A stretch of 64,000 nucleotides of DNA from Rhodospirillales bacterium (GCA_012960465.1 DUBF01000098.1:38231-102230), one strand, 5' to 3'. Counted from the first letter of the stretch, positions 51,113 to 61,949 are shown. The notes: generated by a model not told the origin, from the sequence alone. Translations and numbers: made by a program.

Positions 51113-52054
51113 ATGGTTGAACATTATACAAATATATCAGAATTGGACCAACAAGCTAAAAACTTGAACACAGTCTCGGTTGAAGTAAATCCGCGCGTTG
51201 TTGACTACGCCATCTTATTGAAACCAAGAGTGATGTCCCTGGTATTATTTACAGGAATTGTTGGTATGGTTATGGCGCCAGGATCTATTCCTTTGTTTAC
51301 CTATCTAATAGCTATAGTTTGCATTGGTGTTGGCGCTGGAGCTTCTGGCGCAATTAACATGTGGTACGACCGCGATATAGATAGCAAAATGGAACGTACA
51401 ATGAACCGTCCAATTCCTTCTGGCCGGATGCAACCTGCCAATGCGCTGTGGTTTGGTATTGTATTATCGTTAATATCCGTCACGGCTATGGCAATTTGGG
51501 TAAATTCAATTTCAGCTGCTTTACTTGCCGGCACTATTATTTACTACGTTATTATTTACACAGTCTGGCTTAAGCGCCGAACGCCGCAAAATATTGTCAT
51601 TGGAGGTGGGTCAGGCGCCCTTCCTCCGATGATCGGGTGGGCAGTTGTAACAGGTGACATTTCGTTAGACTCTATTTTACTTTTTGCGATTATTTTCATG
51701 TGGACACCACCACATTTTTGGGCTTTAGCACTATATCGTTCTGGAGATTATGAAAAAGCAGGCGTACCTATGATGCCAGCAGTCTCCGGCGTAACAGAAA
51801 CCAAAAAGCAAATGCTAATATACACTATTCTTTTATTACCGCTAACAGTTGCCCCCACATTTACGGGTCTAGTCTCTATACCAGCAGGTGTCATTATTGG
51901 GCTCCTCGGCTTATGGTTTATCCGCCACGCCTATATAGTATTAAAATCAATTGGATTTGATGCGCCACGCGCAATGTTTAGATTTTCAATACTCCACCTT
52001 TTTTTAATATTCGTTATTTTCTTAGTTGACCGCGGTATCATACACTTACTCTAA
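51113..52054 (+). CDS. ctaB: Protoheme IX farnesyltransferase (heme O synthase)
   Basis: INMWYDRDIDSKMERTMNRPIPSGRM; FMWTPPHFWALALYRSGDYEKAGVPMMP. Confidence 0.95.
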   Translation: MVEHYTNISELDQQAKNLNTVSVEVNPRVVDYAILLKPRVMSLVLFTGIVGMVMAPGSIPLFTYLIAIVCIGVGAGASGAINMWYDRDIDSKMERTMNRPIPSGRMQPANALWFGIVLSLISVTAMAIWVNSISAALLAGTIIYYVIIYTVWLKRRTPQNIVIGGGSGALPPMIGWAVVTGDISLDSILLFAIIFMWTPPHFWALALYRSGDYEKAGVPMMPAVSGVTETKKQMLIYTILLLPLTVAPTFTGLVSIPAGVIIGLLGLWFIRHAYIVLKSIGFDAPRAMFRFSILHLFLIFVIFLVDRGIIHLL

Positions 52055-52071
52055 GGCCTCTCTTTATTCCT

Positions 52072-53574
52072 ATGACACCCATAACTGCATATAAAAAATT
52101 AGAAAAATATTTTGGACGACTTCTAGCTCTACGTGAAGCCTCTGGTATGCTTCATTGGGACGCTGCCACAATGATGCCGAAAAGCGACGCGGCTGCGACT
52201 ACAAGAAGTGACCAAATAGCAGCCCTTGGTGGGGTCTGCCACGAAATTCTTAATAATACTGAAACCTCTGACCTATTAGATGAAGCCGAGGACCAAAATA
52301 ATCTAGACAAATGGCAATTAGCTAATCTTAGAGAAATGCGCCACATGTGGGTACATGCAAGTGCAGTTACGGGTGATCTAATTGAAGCACTATCCAAGGC
52401 TTCCATGAAGTGCGAAATAAAATGGCGCACTGCTCGAACTGGGTCGGACTACGAGGGTATCAAGCCATTATTATCCACAGTACTTCAGCTAGTCAAAGAG
52501 TCGGCTGTAGCTAAATCTGAAGTACTGGGTTGTTCTCCCTATGAAGCGCTGATGGACGAGTATACGCCAGGCTTAAGACAGGAGACGGTAGATCCGATTT
52601 TTTCTGATATTGAGAAATTCCTTCCAAACTTTTTACAGGCTGTACTAGAGAAGCAGGCTACGATGGGACAACCAATCATTCCCAAAAGCCCGTTTCCTTT
52701 AGATCAACAGCGTACCCTTGGTCAATTATTAATGAAAGCACTGGGTTTTGACTTTAATCAAGGACGGCTCGATGTCAGTTTGCATCCATTCTCAGGCGGT
52801 ACACCAGATGATCTGAGAATTACTACACGTTATAATGAAGATGACTTCTTGTCCGGCTTGATGGGAATATTACATGAAACTGGTCACGCATTATATGAGA
52901 AAAATTTACCTAAAAAATGGCGACACCAACCAGTTGGCGAAGCGCGCGGTATGGATATGCATGAAAGCCAATCTTTGCTAATTGAAATGCAGGCTTGTCG
53001 CTCTAGAGAATTTCTTACCTATGCAGCTCCTCTAATGAAAAAAATATTTAAACGAGAAGGTCCAGAATGGGAAATCGATAACCTCTATCAAATTTATTCT
53101 ACCGTAAATCCAGGTCTAATCCGAGTTGATGCAGATGAAGTTACCTATCCAGCACACATTATCTTGCGTTATAATATCGAACACGCATTAATTAGTGATA
53201 AAATGACCCTCAACGATTTACCTAATGTTTGGAATGACGGAATGTTTAATTTATTAGGTTTAAAACCAACGGATCATGGCAATGGTTGTATGCAAGATAT
53301 TCACTGGTTTGATGGCGCATGGGGTTATTTTCCTAGCTATAGCCTCGGTGCAATGGCGGCCGCACAATTCTTTGATGCTGCTGTTCAATCTAATTCGGAT
53401 ATTCTTCCATCGATTAGTCTAGGTAACTTTGGGCCGCTTTATGACTGGCTTACGAAGAATATTCACAGCAGAGGGTCACTTTATGAGACACCAGAATTGA
53501 TTAAACTTGCGACTGGTAAACAATTAGATCCTTCTATCTTCAAACGGCATCTTACACAAAGATATCTTACTTAA
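52072..53574 (+). CDS. Carboxypeptidase Taq family (M32) metallopeptidase
   Basis: GILHETGHALYEKNLP (HExxH-like HETGH), MDMHESQSLLIE. Confidence 0.92.
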   Translation: MTPITAYKKLEKYFGRLLALREASGMLHWDAATMMPKSDAAATTRSDQIAALGGVCHEILNNTETSDLLDEAEDQNNLDKWQLANLREMRHMWVHASAVTGDLIEALSKASMKCEIKWRTARTGSDYEGIKPLLSTVLQLVKESAVAKSEVLGCSPYEALMDEYTPGLRQETVDPIFSDIEKFLPNFLQAVLEKQATMGQPIIPKSPFPLDQQRTLGQLLMKALGFDFNQGRLDVSLHPFSGGTPDDLRITTRYNEDDFLSGLMGILHETGHALYEKNLPKKWRHQPVGEARGMDMHESQSLLIEMQACRSREFLTYAAPLMKKIFKREGPEWEIDNLYQIYSTVNPGLIRVDADEVTYPAHIILRYNIEHALISDKMTLNDLPNVWNDGMFNLLGLKPTDHGNGCMQDIHWFDGAWGYFPSYSLGAMAAAQFFDAAVQSNSDILPSISLGNFGPLYDWLTKNIHSRGSLYETPELIKLATGKQLDPSIFKRHLTQRYLT

Positions 53575-53659
53575 CGCCCGTCATGACTAGCTTGCGACGC
53601 TAACCCTCGAAGTATAGTCTACACAAAATTTAAATCATTCATTCGACTTGGAGAATTCT

Positions 53660-55069
53660 TTGAAATATATCAGTACTCGCTCAGGGGCGCCTGATTTAGA
53701 ATTTGAAGATGTATTATTAACAGGACTTAGCCCCGACGGAGGTCTTTACGTACCTCAGGCTTGGCCCCAATTTTCAAAAAATGAAATTCGTGATTTACGT
53801 GGTCTTACCTATGCGGAATTAGCGACAAAAATTATGCTTCCCTTCATGGGCGATTCTATCCCCAAAGATCTATTCAAAAAAATCGTCGAAGAGACTTATG
53901 CAGAGTTCAATCATCGCGCGATTGCCCCAACCAAACAAATTGGTCACAACCAGTGGGTTGCTGAACTATTCCACGGTCCGACACTCGCATTCAAAGATTA
54001 TCCGTTACAACTCGTTGGCAGGCTTTTTGATTATTTTCTAACAAAACGTGATAAAAAGGTTACAATTATAGGGGCTACTTCGGGAGATACCGGCTCGGCT
54101 GCAATTGAAGCCTGCCGAGATCGGGACGCTATTAAAATATTCATCCTCCACCCCCAAGGTCGTGTATCCGAAGTTCAACGACGCCAAATGACCACAGTTA
54201 GATCAGAAAATGTATTTAACATTGCACTGGATGGAACATTTGATGATTGCCAGGATATGGTAAAAGCACTGTTCGTCGATGAAAAATTTCGTGATGCCCA
54301 TAACCTATCTGCCGTAAATTCTATAAACTGGGCACGTATAATGGCTCAGATTGTCTATTACTTCTGGACAGGAGTATCCCTTGGAGCACCGGATCAAAAA
54401 TTCATATACGCCGTACCAACGGGTAATTTTGGCAATGTCTATGCCGGCTATGCAGCTAAGAAAATGGGTTTACCGGTTGAAAAATTAATCATCGGATCTA
54501 ATGAGAATGACATACTTACACGATTTTTTGCCTCGCAAAACACGAAGGGTACGATGTCAATGGCCCCCGTTATTCCAACCTCTAGTCCAAGTATGGATAT
54601 TCAAATTTCAAGTAATTTTGAACGTCTATTATTCGATTATTATGGCCGGGATGGCAAGGCTGTCGCCGGTGTCCTGGAGGATTTTCGTCACAACAAAACC
54701 GTCAATTTTGGTCATGAATGCTGGCAAAAAATGCGTAAAATATTCGAATGTTACCGTGTCAGTAATTCTGAAATAAACTCTGCTATCGCCAACGTTTATA
54801 AAACAACCGGAGAACTCTTAGATCCGCATAGTATTATCGGCGTTGTTGGAGGCCACAAAGGGCATACCAATCCCGCTAACATTATGGTGGCTTTGGCTAC
54901 AGCTCATCCAGCCAAATTTCCAGCAGCAGTCGTAGAAGCAACTGGCATCACCCCAAATTTACCTGCACATCTAGCAGATCTCCTGGAGCGAGAAGAGAGT
55001 TATGATGTATTGCCAAATGATCTAGATCAGATACGCGACTATATCGTTAATACACTTAAAAAAAAGTAG
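53660..55069 (+). CDS. thrC: Threonine synthase
   Basis: MKYISTRSGAPDLEFEDVLLTGLSPDGGLYVP; HGPTLAFKDYPLQLVG; TTG at 53660 with GGAG upstream. Confidence 0.94.
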   Translation: MKYISTRSGAPDLEFEDVLLTGLSPDGGLYVPQAWPQFSKNEIRDLRGLTYAELATKIMLPFMGDSIPKDLFKKIVEETYAEFNHRAIAPTKQIGHNQWVAELFHGPTLAFKDYPLQLVGRLFDYFLTKRDKKVTIIGATSGDTGSAAIEACRDRDAIKIFILHPQGRVSEVQRRQMTTVRSENVFNIALDGTFDDCQDMVKALFVDEKFRDAHNLSAVNSINWARIMAQIVYYFWTGVSLGAPDQKFIYAVPTGNFGNVYAGYAAKKMGLPVEKLIIGSNENDILTRFFASQNTKGTMSMAPVIPTSSPSMDIQISSNFERLLFDYYGRDGKAVAGVLEDFRHNKTVNFGHECWQKMRKIFECYRVSNSEINSAIANVYKTTGELLDPHSIIGVVGGHKGHTNPANIMVALATAHPAKFPAAVVEATGITPNLPAHLADLLEREESYDVLPNDLDQIRDYIVNTLKKK

Positions 55070-55075
55070 TCCAGG

Positions 55076-56332
55076 ATGAACGTTAAAATTACTACACTTT
55101 CAAATGGACTCCGCATAGCGAGCGATTATATGGGTACTGTCGAAACCGTCTCGGTCGGGGCTTGGGTAGCGGTTGGTACTCGTCATGAAGAACAGAAACT
55201 GAATGGTATTTCTCACTTAATAGAACATCTAGCATTTAAGGGAACAAAAAAACGTTCAGCTTTTTCCATCGCCGCGGAAATTGAAGCCGTCGGAGGGCAA
55301 ATGAATGCCTACACTTCACGTGAAAATACAGCTTTTTATGCGAAGGTTCTAAAAGGAGACGTCGCTCTCGCAATCGATATCATCTCCGATATTCTTCAGA
55401 ATTCAACGATCGAACCGAATGAATTAGAGCGTGAACGCCAGGTTGTAATTCAAGAAATTCATCAATCCCATGATATACCCGATGACATAATTTTTGATCA
55501 CTTCCAAGAAACTGCCTATCCAAATCAAGCTATTGGACGGCCTATTTTAGGGAAAGCTAAACTAATTAAAGACATCAAACGGAAAACTCTGATGGAATAT
55601 ATGAAAGTCCAGTACTCTGCTTCGAGAATTGTTGTCGCTGCAGCAGGTAACGTCGAACATGATGTTTTAGTTGAACTTGCGGAAAAAGCTTTTTGTAATC
55701 TTCGCAATGACCCTGACACTCCTAAAGAGCCCATCAACTATCAAGGCGGTGATTACAGGGAAATTCGTGATCTTGAACAAGTGCACCTCGTGATGGGCTT
55801 AGATGGCGTATCCTACAAAGATCCAGATTATTATCCGATTTCGGTCCTATCAACTTTACTCGGCGGCGGAATGTCCTCTCGTTTATTTCAAGAAATTCGT
55901 GAGAAACGCGGTCTCGTTTATAGCATATACAGCTTTACATCCAGCTTTGAAGATGGGGGGATTTTTGGTGTCTATGCTGGAACTGGTAAAGAGGAAGTAG
56001 GCGAGCTACTGCCAATTATTTGTTTCGAACTGCAAAAACTAGCTGAAAACATTGTCGATAATGAAGTAGCTCGTGCTCGTGCTCAATTAAAAGCCTCAAC
56101 CCTAATGGCCCTTGAAAGCACAGCCTCCCGCAGTGAACAGATTGCTCGCCAATTACAAATTTTTGATCGTATTGTGCCAGCGGAAGAAGTCATCAAACAA
56201 ATAGATAAGGTCAATGCCGCAGATCTAAAACGGATAACAACACGTTTGCTGAGAAGCGAATTAACCTTCGCGGCCCTCGGACCAATCCATAACGTAGAAG
56301 AATTTAATTCAATAAAGAGAAGATTAAACTAA
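55076..56332 (+). CDS. M16 family zinc peptidase (processing-peptidase-like)
   Basis: NGISHLIEHLAFKGTKKRSAFSIAAEIEAVGGQMNAYTSRENTAFYAKVL (HxxEH). Confidence 0.94.
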   Translation: MNVKITTLSNGLRIASDYMGTVETVSVGAWVAVGTRHEEQKLNGISHLIEHLAFKGTKKRSAFSIAAEIEAVGGQMNAYTSRENTAFYAKVLKGDVALAIDIISDILQNSTIEPNELERERQVVIQEIHQSHDIPDDIIFDHFQETAYPNQAIGRPILGKAKLIKDIKRKTLMEYMKVQYSASRIVVAAAGNVEHDVLVELAEKAFCNLRNDPDTPKEPINYQGGDYREIRDLEQVHLVMGLDGVSYKDPDYYPISVLSTLLGGGMSSRLFQEIREKRGLVYSIYSFTSSFEDGGIFGVYAGTGKEEVGELLPIICFELQKLAENIVDNEVARARAQLKASTLMALESTASRSEQIARQLQIFDRIVPAEEVIKQIDKVNAADLKRITTRLLRSELTFAALGPIHNVEEFNSIKRRLN

Positions 56333-56372
56333 AATCGTCAAATCCAAATTCAACCACCAATAAAAAACTTGA

Positions 56373-56954
56373 TCAGGCGTGACCTACCTCATCTGAGAGC
56401 ATCCGGGGATCAATGCCAATTTTTTCAATTGACCGCTCCCACTTGGTGGCTTGGTCACCATCAAAAATAAGTTCCATATCAGCCGGGGCTTGTAGCCAAC
56501 CATTGGCCTTTATTTCATCGTCGAGTTGACCCGGCCCCCAACCGGCATACCCTAGGGCCAACAAACTCTGTTTTGGCCCCCGACCTCTCGCAACCGCTTT
56601 TAAAACATCTACCGTTGCTGTTAATGAAACACCACCATCAACTTCTAAGGTTGCATCTTGTTGATAGTCATCTGAATGTAGCACAAAACCGCGACCAGCC
56701 TCAACTGGACCACCAAAATGTATTGGTACTGCGCGGCCGTTGGCCCCTTCCTCAATTCCTAATTGTTCAAGAAGACTAGGAAAAGAAAGTCCCTTAATTA
56801 CTTGATTAAGCACAAGCCCCATCGCCCCATCATCGGTGTGAGCACATATATAAATGACTGTTTTATAAAATTGCTCATCTCGCATTCCTGGCATGGCAAT
56901 CAAGAGTTGACCGGTAAAATAAAAATCAGACCCAGATTCATCTTTTCTTAACAT
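56373..56954 (-). CDS. YqgE/AlgH family protein
   Basis: FTGQLLIAMPGMRDEQFYKTVIYICAHTDDGAMGLVLNQ; HFGGPVEAGRGFVLH. Confidence 0.92.
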   Translation of the reverse strand: MLRKDESGSDFYFTGQLLIAMPGMRDEQFYKTVIYICAHTDDGAMGLVLNQVIKGLSFPSLLEQLGIEEGANGRAVPIHFGGPVEAGRGFVLHSDDYQQDATLEVDGGVSLTATVDVLKAVARGRGPKQSLLALGYAGWGPGQLDDEIKANGWLQAPADMELIFDGDQATKWERSIEKIGIDPRMLSDEVGHA

Positions 56955-57072
56955 CGTACTCTTTCAAATACTATTTATATATTACGCAAATATCTCAAAG
57001 TGATACTTAATCAGTATTATCACATATTTGTTGATTTGATCAAAGTTTGAATTTGAAATTCAAAAAATCTAC

Positions 57073-57096
57073 AAATTTATAAATTTATAAATTTAT
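57073..57096. repeat. Three tandem copies of AAATTTAT
   Basis: AAATTTATAAATTTATAAATTTAT in the divergent yqgE/dsbD-like intergenic region. Confidence 0.8.
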
Positions 57097-57166
57097 TTAA
57101 TCCTTATTTACCTATATAAATTAACAGCATAGGTTGTTTAGTATTACAATGTTAATTGGTGAGAAC

Positions 57167-59344
57167 ATGAAATTTTTATTCTCTGGCCTTTCTAAGGGCT
57201 TATCATCAGTTTTTACATCCCTGTTTGTATATATGGGATTACTAGTTCTAATTAATCAAGCAAGTATCGCTAACCAAGGAGTATCTCCTTGGATTAAAAC
57301 TGATCAAACTTCCGTCCGACTTATTGCTGCCATGCCCTCAATTGGTGATCGTCAAATTATCAAACTGGGTCTCCAATTTAAACTGAAAACAGGTTGGAAA
57401 ATATACTGGCGATCACCAGGCGACGCGGGGTTCCCCCCAAGCCTTGACTTAAAACAATCTGAAAATTTAGAAAAAATAGATTTCGGTTGGCCTCTGCCAA
57501 CCCGATTTTTAGTTTCTGGCATTCAAACAATTGGGTATAAAAATGAAGTAGTATTTCCGATTAACGCGACAGTTAGCAACCAAAATCAAAAATTAAAATT
57601 ACGAGCGGATCTTGATTACCTAGCCTGCGATGAAATTTGTATTCCCTATAAAGCTAAGCTTTCCCTTGATATTCCTGCCGGCCCAGCCACCAACCTTTTG
57701 TCAGAGAACAACCACCTAATAAATCAATATATGGCAAAAATTCCAGGTGATGGAAAAGCCCATAAACTAAAGATCAGTAGTGTCGTAACAACTGGTGCAT
57801 TTATCGAGGTTGAAAAGAATATCCGTAAAGGTTTTATAACTATAAAAGCAAAGAGTGGGCTCCCCTTTAAAGACCCTGATATTTTTATAGAAGGCCCAGA
57901 ATTAACTTTTTTTGGAGCGCCAAAATTAACGCTAAATAAAGATAAATCTACCGCAACGTTCATTGTGCCCGTTACAGAAGAAGAAAATGCTAAAATTATT
58001 GCATCCTCAATACGGTTAACACTAAAAGATAACGAACGCTCGGCTGAGCGTAGCCTGCAGGTCATATCATCAGAAGCTTCTCCACCAATTAAAAACCAAC
58101 AGTTCTCATTTCCATTAATCTTTGGCTTTGCACTTTTGGGTGGATTAATCTTAAATCTAATGCCCTGCGTGCTCCCTGTCATTTCCTTGAAAATTCTAAG
58201 TCTGGTATCGCATAGTCACTCAAGCGGTGGGACAGTAAGACTAAGTTTCATCGCCTCTGCTCTGGGTATAATTTTTTCATTCTTGTTAATAGGGGGCGGC
58301 CTTATTTGCCTGAAATTTGCTGGCTCCACAGTTGGCTGGGGTATTCAGTTTCAGTACCCATGGTTCATTGTTGGATTAAGTATTATCGTTACATTCTTTG
58401 CATACAATCTTTGGGGCCTATTTGAACTACGTCTGCCAACTCGGTTAACCGATTTTGCCAACAACTCTGGCAGTCATAACAAGAACCAGCTTAGTTTTGG
58501 TAATAATTTCATAACCGGTGCATTTGCCACATTATTAGCAACTCCCTGTTCCGCCCCATTTCTAGGCACAGCCGTCGGGTTTGCCTTGGCTGGCAGTATT
58601 ATTGACATATTCGTTATCTTTTTAGCTTTAGGGATCGGCATGGCGTTGCCTTATTTAATAATTGCAACTTTTCCGAGTTTTGTTGATAAGCTGCCAAAGC
58701 CGGGGATTTGGATGGTCACAATCAAGAGAATTTTAGGGATTGCATTAGCAGCTACAACTATTTGGCTATTGTCGATCTTAGCTATCCAAGTAGGCACAAT
58801 AGTAGCATTAATTATCTCTGCACTACTTATTCTCGTGGGCCTCAGTTTGATAATACGCAATCGTCAAAAAGAAGATAATCGTCTTCCAACTACGATTATT
58901 ATTATTGCAAGTATTCTTGGGGCTTTTTGGGTACCATACAATATTTCTCCCTCTCAAATTCAAATTAAAAATCAAAAACAAACTTACTGGCAAGATTTTA
59001 ATCCGGAAGCTATCCCGAACTTGGTAAAAAAAGGTAAAACCATCTTTATCGATATCACAGCAGAGTGGTGCATCACGTGTCAGGTCAATAAAGCTATCGT
59101 GCTTAAGAGCCAGAAATTTAAAGACCTAATTGCTAGTAATAAAATAATAGCTATGCAAGGCGATTGGACAAAGCCAGATGAAAAAATCCTAAGTTACCTG
59201 AGGAAATTTAATCGTTTTGGTATACCTTTTAACGCCGTTTACGGACCTGGAAGCAAATCGGGCGACGTCCTCCCAGAACTTCTCACAACAAACACTGTTC
59301 TGCACAGTCTAAAAAAAGCGTCAAAAGGAAAATTAATATTCTAG
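57167..59344 (+). CDS. DsbD-like protein-disulfide reductase
   Basis: LNLMPCVLPVISLKIL, LATPCSAPFLGTAVGFAL, C-terminal thioredoxin-like DITAEWCITCQVN. Confidence 0.88.
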   Translation: MKFLFSGLSKGLSSVFTSLFVYMGLLVLINQASIANQGVSPWIKTDQTSVRLIAAMPSIGDRQIIKLGLQFKLKTGWKIYWRSPGDAGFPPSLDLKQSENLEKIDFGWPLPTRFLVSGIQTIGYKNEVVFPINATVSNQNQKLKLRADLDYLACDEICIPYKAKLSLDIPAGPATNLLSENNHLINQYMAKIPGDGKAHKLKISSVVTTGAFIEVEKNIRKGFITIKAKSGLPFKDPDIFIEGPELTFFGAPKLTLNKDKSTATFIVPVTEEENAKIIASSIRLTLKDNERSAERSLQVISSEASPPIKNQQFSFPLIFGFALLGGLILNLMPCVLPVISLKILSLVSHSHSSGGTVRLSFIASALGIIFSFLLIGGGLICLKFAGSTVGWGIQFQYPWFIVGLSIIVTFFAYNLWGLFELRLPTRLTDFANNSGSHNKNQLSFGNNFITGAFATLLATPCSAPFLGTAVGFALAGSIIDIFVIFLALGIGMALPYLIIATFPSFVDKLPKPGIWMVTIKRILGIALAATTIWLLSILAIQVGTIVALIISALLILVGLSLIIRNRQKEDNRLPTTIIIIASILGAFWVPYNISPSQIQIKNQKQTYWQDFNPEAIPNLVKKGKTIFIDITAEWCITCQVNKAIVLKSQKFKDLIASNKIIAMQGDWTKPDEKILSYLRKFNRFGIPFNAVYGPGSKSGDVLPELLTTNTVLHSLKKASKGKLIF

Positions 59345-59381
59345 AAAAAATTTCTAAGGAAATATTATCTACAGAAATTCC

Positions 59382-60266
59382 TTAAATTGATTTATTACGG
59401 ACTGCCTCATAACGGATGTTATAATAATTACCCATAAAAATAATTAACGCTCCAAACAATAATGCTGTTTCTAATGTTTCGTTATAGAAAAAATAGCCGA
59501 TAATCGCAATTATAGGTAGTCGCATAAAGTCTATTGGAATTACTGTTAACGTATCGGCAACCTGAAACGCTCGTGTTAAGCAATAATGTGAGAAAAATCC
59601 ACCAACTCCAACGAGCACAATCCATTGAATATCTGATATAGACGGTATAACCCAAACAAATGAAGCTGGCAGTAAAGCAAACGGAAATTGGATAAGGTTC
59701 ATATAAAACAACACGGCTAAAGGATGCTCGGTTTTGGTCATCGACTTTGTTAAAATATAAGAAACTGCATAACAAAATGCAGCACCAATCACAATAAACG
59801 CTGCAGGATCTATAACATTCAAACCCGGTCTTAGTATAATTACTACGCCAGCTATCCCACAACAGATAGCTAAAATCCGAGCGTGATGCATACGCTCACC
59901 TAAAAAAATAACAGCAAGTAGAGCAGTCCAAACCGGTGTAGCGTACTCAAGTGCAAAGACAGTAGCCAGTGGTAAAAGAGAAATACCAAGAAACCATCCA
60001 AATTGACCACCAAAATTAAATATATTACGCAAAAAATGATAAGATATATGTGAAGTTTTAATTACAGGCCAACCTACACGCATAATTACCAGGACTGTAA
60101 TAGACAAAGCTATGAAGCTTCGAAAGGTTAAAATCTGAAAAATACTTAAGGTGTCGGATAGCTCTCGACCCGCAATGGCCATGCCAACAAAAGAGATCAC
60201 GGCGCCGCTCATCCAAAAGAAACCGTGGATTAAAGAGGCCGCCGGCAGAGAATTATTTTGAATCAT
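59382..60266 (-). CDS. EamA/DMT family transporter
   Basis: 10-TM EamA-type sequence, FALEYATPVWTALLAVIFLGERMH. Confidence 0.86.
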   Translation of the reverse strand: MIQNNSLPAASLIHGFFWMSGAVISFVGMAIAGRELSDTLSIFQILTFRSFIALSITVLVIMRVGWPVIKTSHISYHFLRNIFNFGGQFGWFLGISLLPLATVFALEYATPVWTALLAVIFLGERMHHARILAICCGIAGVVIILRPGLNVIDPAAFIVIGAAFCYAVSYILTKSMTKTEHPLAVLFYMNLIQFPFALLPASFVWVIPSISDIQWIVLVGVGGFFSHYCLTRAFQVADTLTVIPIDFMRLPIIAIIGYFFYNETLETALLFGALIIFMGNYYNIRYEAVRNKSI

Positions 60267-60842
60267 TTAAACCCGTTCGGATAACCAAATAGCTAGCCGA
60301 GATCCAGTTTTGATAGCGGACGATAGTATCGGATATCCAGGTGCCTGTTCAGCTTCATTGGCTAATGCTATGTCTCGATGCTGGACCTCTTCCTCTCTAA
60401 ACTCATCAATAACTTTTTTTAATACCGGTTCAGCGTCTTTATCAGGCAATTTATTTAATTCTGCAGATTGATCAGCATAATGTTCTTCAATTACTTCCTC
60501 AATCGCGACCGTACAAGCCATTGCAGCTTCCCGGCCAAGTAATGCTGTCCCAACACCAAGTGCATAGCCTGCAACTTGCCATAAAGGCATTAAAGCTGTT
60601 GGACGCACCCGTCGCTCAACGATCAGTTTATTAAAGGTTTCAAGATGCCGCTCCTCTGCAACTGCCATCTCACGCAATACATCGCCATCATTTGAGTCAC
60701 CGAGGATGGCCAATTGCCCTTCATAGATTCGTTTGGCGCCATATTCCCCTGCATGGTCAACGCGGATGATCCGGTTTATTAGTTCATTTTTATCTAGGTC
60801 GCCAAGCAGATGGCCGGGTTTCTTGGTTGGTTGAGCCGTCAA
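60267..60842 (-). CDS. coq7: Demethoxyubiquinone hydroxylase
   Basis: RVDHAGEYGAKRIYEGQ...AEERHLETF...DEFREEEVQHRDIAL di-iron motifs. Confidence 0.93.
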   Translation of the reverse strand: MTAQPTKKPGHLLGDLDKNELINRIIRVDHAGEYGAKRIYEGQLAILGDSNDGDVLREMAVAEERHLETFNKLIVERRVRPTALMPLWQVAGYALGVGTALLGREAAMACTVAIEEVIEEHYADQSAELNKLPDKDAEPVLKKVIDEFREEEVQHRDIALANEAEQAPGYPILSSAIKTGSRLAIWLSERV

Positions 60843-60854
60843 ATTCTAATTCTC

Positions 60855-61355
60855 CTAATTTAGATCGACCCTGATTTTCCTACTTAATAAAACACTTGAA
60901 AAGCTCAGGGTCCCTAGGATAACTGATACAATTATGTTATAAACGGTCATTGACAATCCAAACAAGGTCCAGTCGATCTCATCACATTTTTTTGGCATTG
61001 TCGACATCAACTGACTTTGAAAATTTTCAAAACTTATTGGAAGCTTGTTAAAATTACCACAACCTGTTGCTGCATTCCACCAATGCTGTTCAACACCATA
61101 ATGATAAAAGGCTAAAAATGCACTAATCAAAAAAACAATACCAATAACTCTAAGCGTCCCTTGCTGATTAGTCGTTTTAATATGAAGCGCTAAGCCGGCA
61201 AACAAGATCGCTGCAAAATACGGGATACGCTGATATTTACACAATATACAAGGTTCAAGACCATACATTAGCTCGGCCACAAATACGATTAAAAGAACGC
61301 AAATACTTGCTAGCAGTATTAGTCGTAAAATTATTTTATCAGTATTTTTAGTCAT
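60855..61355 (-). CDS. dsbB: Disulfide bond formation protein DsbB family
   Basis: YGLEPCILCKYQRIPYF; periplasmic Cys pair region. Confidence 0.87.
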   Translation of the reverse strand: MTKNTDKIILRLILLASICVLLIVFVAELMYGLEPCILCKYQRIPYFAAILFAGLALHIKTTNQQGTLRVIGIVFLISAFLAFYHYGVEQHWWNAATGCGNFNKLPISFENFQSQLMSTMPKKCDEIDWTLFGLSMTVYNIIVSVILGTLSFSSVLLSRKIRVDLN

Positions 61356-61367
61356 TCTAATTGTACC

Positions 61368-61949
61368 CTAAAGTAGAAATTTAATTAGAAAAAAACTACC
61401 TATTAATAAAACAACAAATAAAATAAATAATAGCCCAAGTCGGCGTTCGATAAATGCACGGGCAGGATCGCCATACTTCCAGAGTAATGCTGCAATAACA
61501 AAAAAGCGCGTACCTCGAGCTAGAATTGACCCAATTATAAAAATCGTTAAGTTCAGGCCAGTAGCACCACTAAGTATCGTAATTACTTTATAAGGGAATG
61601 GAGTAATACCAGCAAAAAATACTGCCCATGCCCCCCATTGGTTATATGTAATCTGAAACTCCGAAAAATTTTTCGTATAACTGTAAAATTCTAATACTGG
61701 TTTACCGATTTGTTCGTACATAAAAAAACCAATCCCATACCCAAATATACCTCCAATTACTGAAGCCGCGGTACAGATACTTGCCGCAAGCCAGGCACGA
61801 TCCCTCATAGCTAAAACTATCGGTATGAGTAATATATCTGGGGGTATAGGAAAAATCGAACTTTCTATTAATGAAATCAGAGCCAAAGCCATAAGGGCGT
61901 ATTTTTTGCCCGCTAGATTTAAAATCCAATCATATAGTTTACGCAACAT
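61368..61949 (-). CDS. DedA/SNARE-associated (YqaA-like) membrane protein
   Basis: ESSIFPIPPDILLIPIVLA...FFAGITPFPYKVITILSGATGL. Confidence 0.87.
   Translation of the reverse strand: MLRKLYDWILNLAGKKYALMALALISLIESSIFPIPPDILLIPIVLAMRDRAWLAASICTAASVIGGIFGYGIGFFMYEQIGKPVLEFYSYTKNFSEFQITYNQWGAWAVFFAGITPFPYKVITILSGATGLNLTIFIIGSILARGTRFFVIAALLWKYGDPARAFIERRLGLLFILFVVLLIGSFFLIKFLL

Noticed and set aside
57724-58182. 152-aa minus-strand ORF
   Set aside because: Antisense within the DsbD-like gene.
59354-59386. TAAGGAA / TTCCTTA inverted repeat between dsbD-like and DMT genes as a terminator
   Set aside because: Only 7 AT-rich base pairs with a long loop; too weak to call.
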